From Neoceratodus forsteri (Eukaryota > Chordata > Ceratodontiformes > Ceratodontidae), in the NCBI GenBank assembly GCA_016271365.2, contig CM028132.1, forward strand, positions 588,883,001-588,947,000: a stretch of DNA of 64,000 bases. Direction: 5' to 3'. The notes under the pieces were generated by a model. It worked only from the letters and a program-made list of their open reading frames with translations, ran no database searches and had not been told where the DNA came from. Below, piece by piece: positions 1-10,932 of this stretch. Each line of letters opens with the position of its first letter. Within the stretch, counting starts at the first letter, position 1. The position numbers and the translations under genes are program-made.

Positions 1-176
1 TGTACCTATAAAAGGTTTATCCCCTTCTTAACTGAGTTGGCTATCTTTTCCTTGGTTTGGGCCTTTGCTGTTCTGACTGCCTTCCAGCTTCCTTTTGCTT
101 TAACTGATACAGTTCCTGACCTGCTCCTTCTGTGATTCCTTGTACTTCCTGAATGCTTTCTTTTTCTCTTGAACCT

Positions 177-1002
177 TCACTGCCACTTCCTTTGAGAACC
201 ATAGTGGTTTCTTACATCATTCGTTTTGTTAATTTGCTTCACACAAAGGCTTGTTACCTCTGTGATGGCAGTTTTTATTATTCCCCATTGTTCTTCCACC
301 CCTCCTTCCTGCCCATTTGCTAGTGCATTCCTTAGGCACTCACCCATTTTGGCAAAGTCAGCCCTCCTAAAGTCCAGTACTTTTGCCGTTGTATGGCTTG
401 ACTCTATTGCTGTGTTTATTGTGAACCATACTGTTTGATGGTCGCTAGTTCCCAGATGGCTACCCACTTCTACATCTGTGATCCTCTCTTCATCTCCATT
501 TGAGAGAACCAGGTCTAAGATTGTCTCCTCGAGTGGGGTCCAATACTAGTTGTCTAAGGCATGCCCCTTGTAGGGCATCTAGAATAACCCCACTCTTTGA
601 AGTGGCTGCTGCAACTGCACTCCAGTTAATATCTGGCATATTCAGATCACTCATCAGCAATATCTCCCCTTTTTTTGCCATTCTAAGTATACTTTCTATC
701 ATCTCCTTGTCCATTTCCTCCCCCTGAGAAGGGGGTCTGTATACAACCCCTGTGCAGGTTGTGGTGCCATTGCCGGTCTACAAATTTACCCACAGTGCTT
801 CTTCTCCTCCCTGTTTTCCGTTTTGTTCTGTTGCTTTGATTTCTTCCCTTATGTAAAGAGCTACTCCTCCTCCTCTTTTACCCTCCCTGTCCCTCCTGTA
901 GATAGTGTGTCCTGGTATGTTTATGTCCCAGTCATGGTTTTGTGCGTACCATGTTTCTGTGACTGCCACAATATCCAGATGTTCCTCCTCCATCAAGGCC
1001 AC
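177..1002 (-). pseudogene. CR1 ORF2 apurinic-type endonuclease domain, broken
   Basis: This is the domain that nicks target DNA to prime LINE reverse transcription. Three pieces in different frames are visible. 1002-778 has VTETW (catalytic Glu region) and RGGGVALYIRE. 714-490 has a degraded GDFNxPxINW motif (SDLNMPDINW, so Gly and Phe are lost). 467-177 has the terminal TSDH motif (catalytic Asp-His). Frame changes between 778 and 714 and between 490 and 467 show it is dead. In family terms this is the APE-type endonuclease of CR1-clade LINEs. Further fragments of the linker continue leftward to position 1. Confidence 0.8.
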
Positions 1003-1181
1003 TAATTCAGGAAGCTTGTTACTCAGACTACATTGGTACTCATTTGATCTCCATTTTTGATGGCTTTACCTTCTTTGCAGCATCCCCACTGACCTGTCTA
1101 CCTTGGTCTTTTCTCATTTAGTACCCTGTTTTGTAGGAGAGGCTGGGATTTTCTGCTGCTTATCAGTGCCTCCCCCCTTGA

Positions 1182-1364
1182 CTAGTTTAAAAGCTTGCCA
1201 ATGAAGCATTTAAACCGATTGCTCAAAAGACTTGTTCCCTTCCTGGACAGATGCAGACCATCCTGCCAGTATAGGCTGGTGTCCCTCCAGGTGGAACCCC
1301 AGTCCCCAATGAAGCCAAACCCCTGTGCTCCACACCATTTTTTCAACCATTCATTAAACTGCAA
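1182..1364 (-). pseudogene. CR1 ORF1, C-terminal end of the esterase domain
   Basis: A 60-residue open frame ends with LYWQDGLHLSRKGTSLL followed by a short tail and a stop. The D-x-x-H pair in DGLHLS is the Asp-His half of an SGNH (GDSL-like) hydrolase triad, which CR1 ORF1 proteins carry at their C-terminus. The Ser-containing GDS block would lie upstream and is absent, so this is a 5'-truncated piece. A matching GDS block from another CR1 copy is at about 15020. The link to ORF1 is from family knowledge; the motif is seen directly. Confidence 0.65.
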
Positions 1365-1680
1365 AATTTACAGAGATATGTAATGATATCTGTGAAAACT
1401 AGAGGTAGTTCAAGATATCCCTGTTAGCTACATCACAGTATCAAAATATCCTGTTAGTAACATCACAATTGACCAATTGACAATTGACAAGTAGCAGCAG
1501 TTCATGCCACATTACCTAATTACAGTGTTACCATGACAACGGTATTCCACATATCTTAAGAGGCATTCCATATGGGCATTCTGTTCATAAAAATAAACAT
1601 GAAAACAATCAAGTGAATAAAAATGAAAACTTGTTTATAGCCTTAATTATGAAATGTTATGGTCCTGTTATATACATAAA

Positions 1681-1829
1681 ATATGAGATGAGCTAATGTA
1701 AGTTATCAGAAATATCGTCATTCATTGTACTTGACCATTTATGACCATACTCGTGGCTCCGCCTCTGGTGAGGTCGGAGGTCAAGTACAACTCAAGAAGA
1801 TATTTCTGATATCTTAAATTGTCTCATAT
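1681..1829. repeat. Imperfect palindrome (foldback), possible small MITE
   Basis: Arms 1702-1736 and 1779-1813 are reverse complements at 29 of 35 positions. An outer perfect 8-base pair (ATATGAGA at 1681, TCTCATAT at 1822) extends the structure. The 42-base loop (1737-1778) holds GGCTCCGCCTC. Such a form suits a hairpin MITE or solo foldback element. No convincing target duplication was found at the edges. Confidence 0.55.
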
Positions 1830-4001
1830 CCCTTCTGTACACTGTTAACTTTGTTGTGTCATTGCATTTATTATGCTTTAAAGAGCCTCAGACATCAAAA
1901 GGAAACCTTGAATACCATAATATTTGTGTAGCATTCAGCTTATAATTCACACAGTACTTTATCATCCCCTTATTCTTTAATAATACTAATAGTATGACTA
2001 CACTGAAACTGAATCTGTTACTTGGTCTCACTTTGCTTCTGTTGCTTGCCTACCAGTGACATCATAATCGTTTCTCTGACAGCCAGCTGTGATGCCACAA
2101 GTGGACGACTGTGTTGTCAAATACAGACAAGCACCAGGAGTAGGTAAAGACCATGTGTCAGAATCCTGTTGTCAAAGAAATTTCATAGCTTATGAAGCAT
2201 GAGAGGCAGATTAGTACCTGAAATATAAGCAAAATTGTGTGTATAGTGTCCTCTGCCAGGATCAAGTACAGTATAACAGTTTTTCCTGGGATATCTTCCA
2301 GGATACCTCAGGAACTCAGTTTATTCCAATGGTAGTTACTCAGCTTTGTCACACAGTAAACTGTCAGATCTCACACAGAGCACTTGACCTGCTGGATGGC
2401 ACTGTCCTTATATTTTTTTAGGAACATAGGAAAATTACAGACAAGGAAGTTTTTCAAAGTTGTCCCTGTGGAGGCTCTTAAACCTTTGCTGTGTGGGTAA
2501 TGGCACTCTCAAAGTGTCCCATCATGCAGAAATATACAGAGATCTTTGGTGGTAAAAACACAATGCAAACACAACCAAGCCATCCATGTGTTTGAGCTTG
2601 ACAGAACCCCTATGTACGTAACTGCAGATAAACGAAATGTTGTATGAGAAAAAGGCAGTCTGTGCAATGCAATGCCATCCAGTAGAAGCTGTGCAAAACA
2701 CTCAAAAGCAATACAGACATCCAGTAGTGGCCTAGGATGATAGAAAGTATAAAGCAAAAGCTTTCTAACCTCCCAGCTGCTAAATAGTTATAGCTGCCGC
2801 CTTTGTCACTTGGGCCCCAGTCTGATTCCCAGCAGGGACCGAAAGTGTATCTGCCCAAGTACAGGAGACAGGTATAATGGGGACTAAGATAAGGGATCTT
2901 AGGAACAATTGGCAGACCACTTGTTGTGCTCTTTCATAAGTCTGTCTTGACAGGTGTGGGCCAGAGGACTGGAAAGTAGACAATGTGATCTTCATTATGC
3001 TCATTGTGCGCATGTGCAAGAAACATATTGCGGCAGCTTGCTGCAGAAGCAGGTTAGTGGAGGCATGGCACTGTTGGACCAATGCCCTGACGCCTTTGGA
3101 GGCAGCTGCCTTTCTCAATAAGGTGGCATGCTGCTGCTGACACTAGTTCAGCCAGCGTGCCACAACCTGAAGGTTTCAGCCACTGCAATCAGGGCTGACT
3201 CGTCGATACAGCGTAAGAGCCATTCCACTGCAATGGGGCGACCCTGTCATTGCTGGGCGGAACCTTGCTACTGTGATATTGTTTCTGAATATGGCGGTGG
3301 CTTGCTGCCATGTTCACAAACAATAGTGAGCCCCAGTGTCGAGGGGTGCCCAATCCACCTTGGCAGCATGCCCCCCTACAACAGTGGTTGTTTGCCCATC
3401 AGCATAATCTCCCTCCTTCCAGTTTGATTTGCCAATGTGGAGCCCTCCCCTTGGCATCATATCCCCTCATGACCGAAATATAGGTGTGTGCTGAGGGGGG
3501 TGCCCAATCCCTCTTGGCCATTGCACACTCCCTTTATATGCAGATGGGGGTGCCCAATCCACCATCGGCTACAGTCACCCCCACACAACAGTAGGTTGGC
3601 ATGCTGGGAGCCCACCCTTACATGCCAAATGTTCATAAATGTCCCTGTTAAAATAATTCCTGCAATTTTTTTTTTTACCTGTAAAGTAAAAATGGTCCTC
3701 ATGAGTCGCGGCTCCTCCCAACCTCGCCCACCCTCTCGCACCTCATCTCCCCACCCTCCCCCATATACTTACCTCTGGAGCCTAGCGACGATCTTCGTGG
3801 ACTGGGAACAGGTCTGCACTCTTCAAAGCTGACGCGAACTGAGGAAATGCTGATAAGCTGCATAATGGCAAAAATAGGTTTTTCAACTTTGATGCATATC
3901 TCAGGCATTTTTTGAATTTTGGAATCAAATTTTCAACATGGGGTTTTAGGGACCCCTCTTCATGAATTCTGCACTGTCTTGGCATTAATGCCCGAAGGTG
4001 A
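1830..4001. other. No gene recognised; low-grade short repeats
   Basis: No LINE, LTR or coding motif could be identified. Three copies of GGTGCCCAATCC occur near 3346, 3499 and 3550, suggesting an old degenerate repeat. A short stretch at 2083-2143 is bounded by a plausible splice acceptor and donor but is too small to trust. The last 150 bases (about 3850-4000) resemble the satellite on the far side of the DIRS element (shared TTTTCAACAT followed by CTTCATGAAT/CTTATGAAT), hinting that DIRS-1 landed in related DNA. Confidence 0.4.
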
Positions 4002-4011
4002 TTCTAACCCC

Positions 4012-4195
4012 AGGAATCACTCATTATGATTAAACATGTGCAGTCAGTCTCCTGTGTTGGACTGCTCAGAGAGATGGAATTATATGCAAATGATGGAACT
4101 CTCAATTGGCTCATGCCACTTTTAAACTGCTGCCCTAGCAACTGTTGCACTCTGAGTGCTTCAGATTCTTTACTCCGCCTGCCTAGTGAAGATGT
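4012..4195 (+). repeat. DIRS-1 left inverted terminal repeat
   Basis: Begins at GAATCACTCATTATGATTA and matches the reverse complement of 9511-9714 through the stretch ending in TGCTTCAGA. The element's extreme left end (TTCTAACCCCAGG, from 4002) is not repeated at the right end but is complemented in the internal region near 9211, as expected for DIRS. Confidence 0.85.
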
Positions 4196-4782
4196 CCCAG
4201 AGAGCTCCCTTCAACCTCTTCAAAATCTGATTATCTGTTGATAAGTAGTGTTTTCTCTTTATTTTTCAGATTGCTGCCTTAGTTTTAGTTTATTGTGTAA
4301 TTTTTATTGTATTTAGCGGTTCCTTCACGGTTCCTTGGAACCAAGGGTTCCGCTATTTCAAGTGAGGGTTTTACCTCAATCTTTTACATTTGTTTATTTT
4401 TTGTAGTAGGCTCCTAACCGCATATATTTATTTAAATTTTATATAGGATTTCATAGTTCTCCGGTGTCAGGAACCGAGAAGTACTTTCGATTCGGAATCA
4501 TTCAGATTGCTTATAATTGTTGTATTCGGTTCCAAGGAACTGATAATTAGTTATTTTTCTTCAACGATTCCTGCTCAATGTCAGAGGATCCTGCTGTTAA
4601 GCCTAAAAAATGCACAGGATCCACTGGTTGTAAATTGTAGTCTTGTGGTCAGATAATAGACAAAAGCAGACAGACATTCATTGTGTATTTTTGTCTGGGT
4701 ACTAGCCATATTTTGCAAATTGTGACATTTGTAAAACGTTTTGCCCTAAAACTCTTAAGAAAAGGTCAAAATATTAGAAGAG

Positions 4783-6214
4783 ATGGCCTCGGCTTCTTGT
4801 ATTACTGGTGAAACTAGTTTCTCCACCTCTGGTACAAGAAAGGATGGAGGTAAAGCTAAGGATCCTGATAAAGGATCAGATAAAGTTGTGCAGGGTAAGA
4901 CAAAAAGGTCAGTGGAGTCAGGGACTGAACCTGTGCCACTGAAGAAAAAATGTAAGGAGAAGCATGCCGCTGCTCCTCCAGCTGAGAAGGCTAAGGAGCT
5001 CCCAGCTGACAAAACTGGTATGCCCTCGGCTGAGGACATTGCCAAGGCCTTACAGGTCTTGCAAGCACTGCAAGCTGCAGTCCCAGTTCCAATACCGGCC
5101 GCCCTGGTTCCTGTACCAGTTCCACCCTCTCAGGAGCCACAGGCTTCCTTTCCCAAGGAGGAGGATGATGATTTCGAGGAGGAACAGATATACTCTGAGG
5201 TTTCACCAGAACAGGAGTTTGGTCCCCCAGGTGCCCGGATGATTATTCCTTACACTGTGCTTTTGTCAAAAGCATGGTAGAAACATTTAACCTCCCTCTG
5301 CAGGAGACAGAGGAGGATGTGGAGGAAGCAGAATTCCTGGGTATGATGTGGTTAACCCCAACAAAATGTTTATTACTGCCTTTGCATAAGTCCTTAAAAA
5401 AGGCAGCAATGCAAATATTCCAAACTCCCAATTCTATTCCAGGAGTTGATAAAAAAGCTGATAAGAAATATCAGCTTGATAGAACAACAGCTGATTTTCT
5501 GTTCAGCCACCCTGACCCTGAAGGGGTTGTGCAGGCTGCTCCTTGCGACAAAGCCAGAATTCCCTTGGCTACCCATCCTCCAGATAAGGATTCTCGGAAG
5601 ATGGACACAATGGGAAAGAAAGGGTATATGGCTGCTTCCCTCATCCTTGGACAGACCAATTACATGGCCTATACAGTGCAATACCAGAAGGCACTCTACA
5701 ATGCAGTGTTAGCTCTGGCTGACAAAGTGCCTGGTGAGGTGGCAGTGGACTTGCAGGATACAGCAAGGGCTGCTTTAGATGCCACAAAATACCAGTTCCA
5801 CATGGCTGTGGACACTAATGACTCTGTAGCCAGGTTGATGGCATTATCTGTCTCCCTTAGAAGATTTGCCTGGCTTAGAGCCACACACCTGACCCTGGAC
5901 ACCCAGGCCAAGGCGATAGACTTTCCTTTTGAGAAAATTCCCTATTTGGGGATAAGACAGAGGCCTATATGAAGGCGGTGAAGAATATAAGGCCACCAAT
6001 AGAAACAATTCTAAGGATAGGCCTTCCCTCATCTTATAGGTCCCAGACCAGGGGAGGCAGGGGTGAGGGATCTTACTCTAGACCTTTTTTCCAAGCTCAG
6101 GCCTCTCAGCTGCAACAACAGCCTAGAGGATATTTTCGAGGAAGGGGCAGGAGAGCCATGAGGAGAACTTCTCCCTCCCCAGTGATTCAGACACAGCCCA
6201 CTCAGAATCACTGA
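4783..6214 (+). pseudogene. DIRS-1 gag-like protein, frameshifted
   Basis: Three open stretches follow each other: 4783-5280, 5274-5972 and 5969-6214, each in a new frame, so at least two single-base slips have occurred (near 5275 and 5968). The first Met at 4783 is the likely start. The N-terminal part is Lys/Glu-rich, then Pro/Val-rich (about residues 90-125), then acidic. The middle part contains the LPLHKSLKKAAMQIF stretch and a long helical region (YMAASLILGQTNYMAYTVQYQ) typical of DIRS gag. The C-terminal part is Arg/Gly-rich (RGGRG, RGYFRGRGRR), fitting RNA binding. Function as a particle or RNA-binding protein is inferred from family and position. Confidence 0.75.
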
Positions 6215-6254
6215 CGGGCTAGTACAGGTCGCATCCCCTGCCAAAAATCCACCA

Positions 6255-7905
6255 GTGGGTGGCAGACTGGCTCATTTTCTCCAGGATTGGTATACCATCA
6301 CCACAGACAAGTGGGTCCTGGAGGTGGTGAGCCAGGGTTTGGCAGTCAACTTCAAATCTCTCCCCAAGCTGAGAGCAGGAACATTTGCACCAGTCACATC
6401 TGCAGACAGGATACTACTGGATGCAGAAATAAAACATCTGCTAGCTATCAAGGCAGTGGGGCCTGTGCCCCTAAACCAGTGGGGCAAAGGCTTCTACTCC
6501 AGATACTTCCTCACAAACAAGAAAAATGGGGACTGGCGACCTATCCTGGATTTAAGATTTCTAAACAGACATATTCTGAAACCAAAATACAAAATGGTCA
6601 CTCTTGCTCTGATTGTTCCCACTTTACAAAAGGGAGACTGGCTAGCCTCCTTAGATTTAAAGGACACTTATTTTCACATCCCCATCAGACCTTCTCACAG
6701 AAAGTTTCTGAGGTTCAGAGTGGCCTCAGGCCATTATCAGTTTGCAGCCCTTTCTTTTGGTCTGACTTCGGCAACAAGAGGCGTTCACGAAGTCTCTGGC
6801 CGGGGTAGTGGAGTTTCTGAGAAAACAAGGAGTATCAGTCTTTCCCTGCCTGGGTGACTGGTTAGTGGTGGGTCCATCTCTACATCTTACAGAGCAGGCC
6901 TTAGCACTAACAAAATCTACTCTGGAATCCCTGGGTTTCCTCATAAACAAGCAGAAGTCTCAGCAAACACCAGTTCAGGTACTCAAGTTCATTGGAGCAG
7001 AACTGAACACCAGTCTGGGCAGAGCTTTCTTGCCACAGGACAGGGTAAACAGTATTCTGTGAATTGCAAGTTCTTTTGTACCAGGAAAACCCAAACCAGC
7101 CAGAGAGTTCCTCAGACTTTTGGGCCACGTGGCAGCTGCCACCACAGTGGTACTAAGTTCCAGATTCCAAATGAGGGACATTCAGTTCTACCTGAGACAG
7201 TACTAGTCACAGAGGACAGATCCTTTGTCCAAACTGGTTCCAGTCACCCACACTCTCCTACTGGCACTGCAGTGGTGGCTGGACAAACAAAACCTTTGGG
7301 TAGGGGTTCCTTTCACAAAGGAACAACCTTCCTTAGTTCTTACAACAGATGCATCCCTACTGGGTTGGGGAGCACACATTTTGGATTACACAGCAAGTGG
7401 CACATGGTCTCCTCAAGAATCCCTGTTGCACATAAATCTGCTGGAGCTCAGAGCAGTGTACCTAGCCCTGCAGACATTTGCTCCACATCTTCAAAACAAA
7501 GTGGTGCACATCAGAACAGACAACACCACTACTATGTATTACATCAACAAGCAGGGAGGAACCAGGTCAGCCCCACTGTGCACAGAAGCAATGAGGCTGT
7601 GGTCCCTGGCCTACTCCATGGAGGTATCCCTTTCAGCCATACATTTTCCAGGAAAGGACAATGTACTGGCAGACTCTCTCAGCAGGATAAGTCAGAATCA
7701 CCACAAGTGGTGTCTGAATCCTCAAATTCCCAGCTCGATTTTCAGGTGTTGGGGCACTCCAGAGATAGATCTCTTCACCTCTGCAGAAAATCACCAGCTA
7801 CCAATATATTGCTGCAGGCCTCGTCTCAGGGGCATACTACCCCTGGATGCATTGGCACTGGATTGGACAGAGAAATTTCTGTATGCCTTCTCTCCTTTCC
7901 ACTGA
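6255..7905 (+). pseudogene. DIRS-1 reverse transcriptase and RNase H
   Basis: The RT part (6255-6857, then 6808-7062 after a frameshift) shows NKKNGDWRPILDLRFLN, motif A (ASLDLKDTYFHI, catalytic Asp kept) and the palm GHYQFAALSFGLTSA. The active-site YLDDW box reads CLGDW near 6847-6858: the first Asp codon is GGT (6853-6855), one base from GAT, so catalysis is lost. RNase H (7225-7905) keeps all four acidic positions: TTDAS, LLELRAV, RTDNTTT and KDNVLADSLSR. The tail ends with an HPEIDLFTS-like stretch common in DIRS pol. The stretch 7062-7225 is frameshifted. The enzyme would copy element RNA into DNA. Confidence 0.85.
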
Positions 7906-7926
7906 TATTCAGAACCCTGCTGAGAA

Positions 7927-9159
7927 TTGAGGGTGCCAACCGGCAACAATGATACTGGTGACACCAGATTGGACAAGGCAGCACTGGTATTCACTTCAGT
8001 TGGCTCTTTCAGTGGTACCTCTGATTCATCTGTCCAGGAAGCACAACCTGCCTCTCAGGGCAGGATACTGTACCAACCTGAAATCACTAAAGCTCAAGGT
8101 CTGGCTCTTGAGGACTTAGAGAATGTGAATCTTAAACTGTCAGAACAAGTTTTAACAGTACTTAGGGGTTCCAGGAAACCTTCCACTAAAAAGACATACT
8201 CTGCCAAGTGGAAGAAGTTTTCCATATGGTGTGCAGGTAAGGGCATCGACCCATCCAGGGCTGACCTTGCCATTCTTCAGGATTACCTGACACATTTGCA
8301 TTCTTTAGCTCTGAAACCTTCGACACTCAAGGTTCATTTGGCTTCAGTTTCAGCTTACCTGTCAGCAGGTAAAGAAAGGTCCATGGCCTCTCATCCAGTC
8401 TTCAGAAAATATTTTAAAGACCTTAACCTTTTGTACCATCCCTTAAGGAACCAGTTTGAGCCTGGAATCTGAATATCTGCATTGCCAAGCTCATGGATGC
8501 CCCATTTGAACAGATGGCAACAGCAGACTTGAAGTAAATCACTTGGAAAACTGTGTTTTGGTTGCTATTACTTCAGCCAGAAGAATCAGTGAGTTACAAG
8601 CCCTGTATACGGATGTAGATTACATCTCGTTCCACAGGGACAAAGTAGTCCTCAGGACCAATAGAAAATTTCTTCCTAAAGTGGCGTCTGATTTCCATTT
8701 AAATCAGTCCATCACTTTACCTGTCTTTCACAGGGAACTCCAGTTCTTCAGAAAGGAGGCTTCACTCCTTGAAGTCAAAGGGCTCTAAGCCACAATATTG
8801 ACAGAACTAAGTCTTACAGACCAGGCCAGACACAGCTTTTTCTTATCTATGGAGAGGAGGTAAGGATAGACCTGCCACAAAATGTGCAATTGCTCTTTGG
8901 ATAGTGGCATGTAACCATTTTGCTATAGTAAAGTAGGTAAACAGGTTCCCCTGGGCCTCAGGGCACACTCCACCAGGGTACAACTGCTTCAGTGGTAGCT
9001 TCAAGGGATATTCCACTCTTGGAAATCTGCAAAGCAGCTACATGGAAAACAGTATACACCTTCACAAAGCATTACAGTCTGGATCTGCAATCCAGAAGTG
9101 ATGCCAAGTTCGATACAGCAGTGCTGCAGAACCTGTTTCCTAAACAGGTTTTCTGCTAA
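7927..9159 (+). pseudogene. DIRS-1 tyrosine recombinase (integrase of the element)
   Basis: The N-terminal core-binding domain (7927-8472) has SRKPSTKKTYSAKWKKFSIWC and a helical arm. The catalytic domain continues in a second frame (8543-8788) with TSARRISEL, holding the first catalytic Arg. Near 8963-8977 AHSTR gives the His and second Arg. After one more slip (8978-8983), TFTKHYSLD near 9061-9085 gives the nucleophile Tyr, and the protein stops at 9157-9159. So the Arg-His-Arg-Tyr tetrad is present in the DNA but split by frameshifts. This replaces the DDE integrase of LTR elements and defines the DIRS order. Confidence 0.85.
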
Positions 9160-9208
9160 CCTCAAAAGTACTGCTTGGTAGTCTGCATTTATTTAATTAT
9201 AATAGATG

Positions 9209-9281
9209 AATCCTGGGGTTAGAAGAAACATTACTCACCATAGTAATCTTGTTTCTTCAAAGGGATCACTCATTATGATTA
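9209..9281 (+). repeat. DIRS-1 internal complementary region
   Basis: TCCTGGGGTTAGAA (9211-9224) is the complement of the element's left end; the following TTACTCACCATAGTAATC (from 9231) through CATTATGATTA is the complement of the right end. The junction near 9222-9230 therefore marks where both outer termini would be joined during replication, and it fixes the element ends at about 4002 and 9714. Confidence 0.85.
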
Positions 9282-9510
9282 AGCACTCACCCTACCTCCC
9301 TACTAAAAACCTATGAACATTATTCTGCATCCCTATTTTAGAATATTTTTTCCATATAGGTTAAGTTAGAGACTCACCCTTTGTTAACAGTTAGTTCACT
9401 TATGGTCTCAAGTTTTTTAGGTTTATTTATTGGGACTTTTTAACCTGAGAGGACAAAAATTGTTTTACAGAAATATTATCATAGTTAGTGGGTCTTTCAC
9501 CCAGTTTAGG

Positions 9511-9714
9511 CAATGTAAGACTCTGAAGCACTCAAGAGTGCAACAGTTCCTAGGACAGCAGTTTGAAAGTGGCATGAGCCAATTGAGAGTTCCATCATTT
9601 GCATATAATTCTATCTCTCTGGGCAGTCCAACACAGGAGGCTGACTGCATTTGTTTGATCATAATGAGTGATTCCTTTGAAGAAACAAGATTACTATGGT
9701 GAGTAATTTTTCTT
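9511..9714 (+). repeat. DIRS-1 right inverted terminal repeat
   Basis: Reverse complement of 4012-4195, with an extra outer segment ending GGTGAGTAATTTTTC that is absent from the left end but complemented in 9225-9260. Identity to the left copy is high with scattered substitutions. Confidence 0.85.
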
Positions 9715-9770
9715 TCATGGTCACTCGTGGAATCACCTTTTAGGACCAGTGTGAAGCGACAGTGCTAGTG

Positions 9771-10932
9771 TTCATAAGGTGGGCTCTCAAAAAGTCTATA
9801 TTGCACATTTGGTATAAAAATCCAAGAAATTACTGTTTCTGGCGTGCTTTGCCCAGTTGCTACAACGCCCATAACTTCGCAAATTTGCAATATTTTCACT
9901 CCAGATTTTCAACATTGCCATTTTCCCACACCTTCTTATGAACAGTACAGCTGTCATTTTCCACATCCTGGCTGAAATGTGTTTTCGGACTTCCAGTGCA
10001 GAATAGTGTAGTCGCTGTGGAATTTCAGTGTTTGGGACACATTACAAAATCACAGTGACACTGTTCATTATGAGAGGTCCTAAATTGCCTATGTTGAAAA
10101 TTTGGTGCAAAGTCCATAAAATGACTGTGTATTTAGTGTGCCAGCAGTTTCCACGCACGCTTGTAATCTCAGCAATTTGCAATATTTTCATTTCCAGATT
10201 TTCAAGATTGCCATCTTTCTGGCCCTCTGTATGAACAGTACAGCTGTTATTTTCATCCTGGCCAAAATGTGTTTTCGCAGTTCAGGCATAGAATAAGCGT
10301 GAGTGCTGTGGAAATCAGTGTTCAGGGCACATTAAGAAAATCACAGTGACACTGTTCATGAGTAGAGGTCCTAAAATGCCTATGCTGAAAATTTTGTGAT
10401 GAAAGTCCATAAAAAGAGTGTGTTACGAGCATGTGTTGCGCAGGTTCCATGCATGCTCGTAACTTCACAACTTTACAATATTTTCACTCCAGATTTTCAA
10501 CATTGCCATTTTTCCACACTTCCTTATGAATAGTACAGCTGTCTTTTTTCACATTCTGGTCGAAATGTGTTTTTGCACTTCCTCTGCAGAATAGCGCGGG
10601 CACTGTGGGAAATCAGTGTTCGGGACGCATTACGAAAATCACAGTGACACTGTTGAGGAGGAGAGGTTCTAAAATACCTATGTTGAAAATTTTGTGATGA
10701 AACTCTATAAAATGATTGTGTTACGAGCGTGCGTTGTGCAGTTTCTATGTACCCTTGTAACTTTGCAAATTAGTAATATTTTCACACCAGATTTTCGACA
10801 CTGGCATTTTTCACACCTCCTTATGAACAGTACAGCTGTAATTTTTCACATCCTGGCCAAAAGTGTTTTCACGTTTCAGGCACAGAATACCACATGTGCT
10901 TTCGGAAATCAGTGTTTGGGACAGATTAGGAT
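9771..10932 (+). repeat. Satellite, four copies of a 291-297 bp unit
   Basis: Units begin at about 9771, 10064, 10355 and 10652. Each contains CAGATTTTCAACATTGCCAT or a close variant, a TATGAACAGTACAGCTGT segment, and ends in CACAGTGACACTGTT. Copies differ by many substitutions, so the array is old. It starts right after the DIRS-1 right end, and the sequence left of DIRS-1 (3850-4000) shows weaker resemblance. Confidence 0.85.

Larger units (their letters stand above)
1..1364 (-). mobile_element. CR1-like LINE, 5' part (ORF1 tail plus ORF2 endonuclease)
   Basis: On the minus strand the order is ORF1 tail (1364 to 1182), then ORF2 endonuclease (about 1002 to 177), then the endonuclease-RT linker running off the left edge. 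The linker near 1-175 resembles the linker of the plus-strand CR1 near 35830-36030 (both end in an AKAQT-like stretch), so they belong to one family. The right end at about 1364 is where recognisable coding stops; it looks like a 5' truncation. The RT domain would lie outside the window. Family placement rests on the ORF1 esterase-type end and the endonuclease motifs. Confidence 0.8.
4002..9714 (+). mobile_element. DIRS-1: DIRS-type tyrosine-recombinase retrotransposon
   Basis: The element has the full DIRS plan: inverted terminal repeats (about 4012-4195 and 9511-9714), gag (4783-6214), reverse transcriptase plus RNase H (6255-7905), tyrosine recombinase (7927-9159) and an internal complementary region (9209-9281) that joins the complements of both outer ends. 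DIRS elements replicate through a circular intermediate integrated by the recombinase and usually make no target duplication; none is seen. Length (5.7 kb) is normal for the family. Frameshifts in every gene and a mutated RT active site show it is inactive, but it is the best preserved element in the window. Confidence 0.92.

Noticed and set aside
7059..7952. A 297-residue open frame overlapping DIRS-1 RNase H
   Set aside because: It is the +1 shadow of the real RNase H frame (7225-7905), which carries the catalytic motifs; the shadow has no domain.
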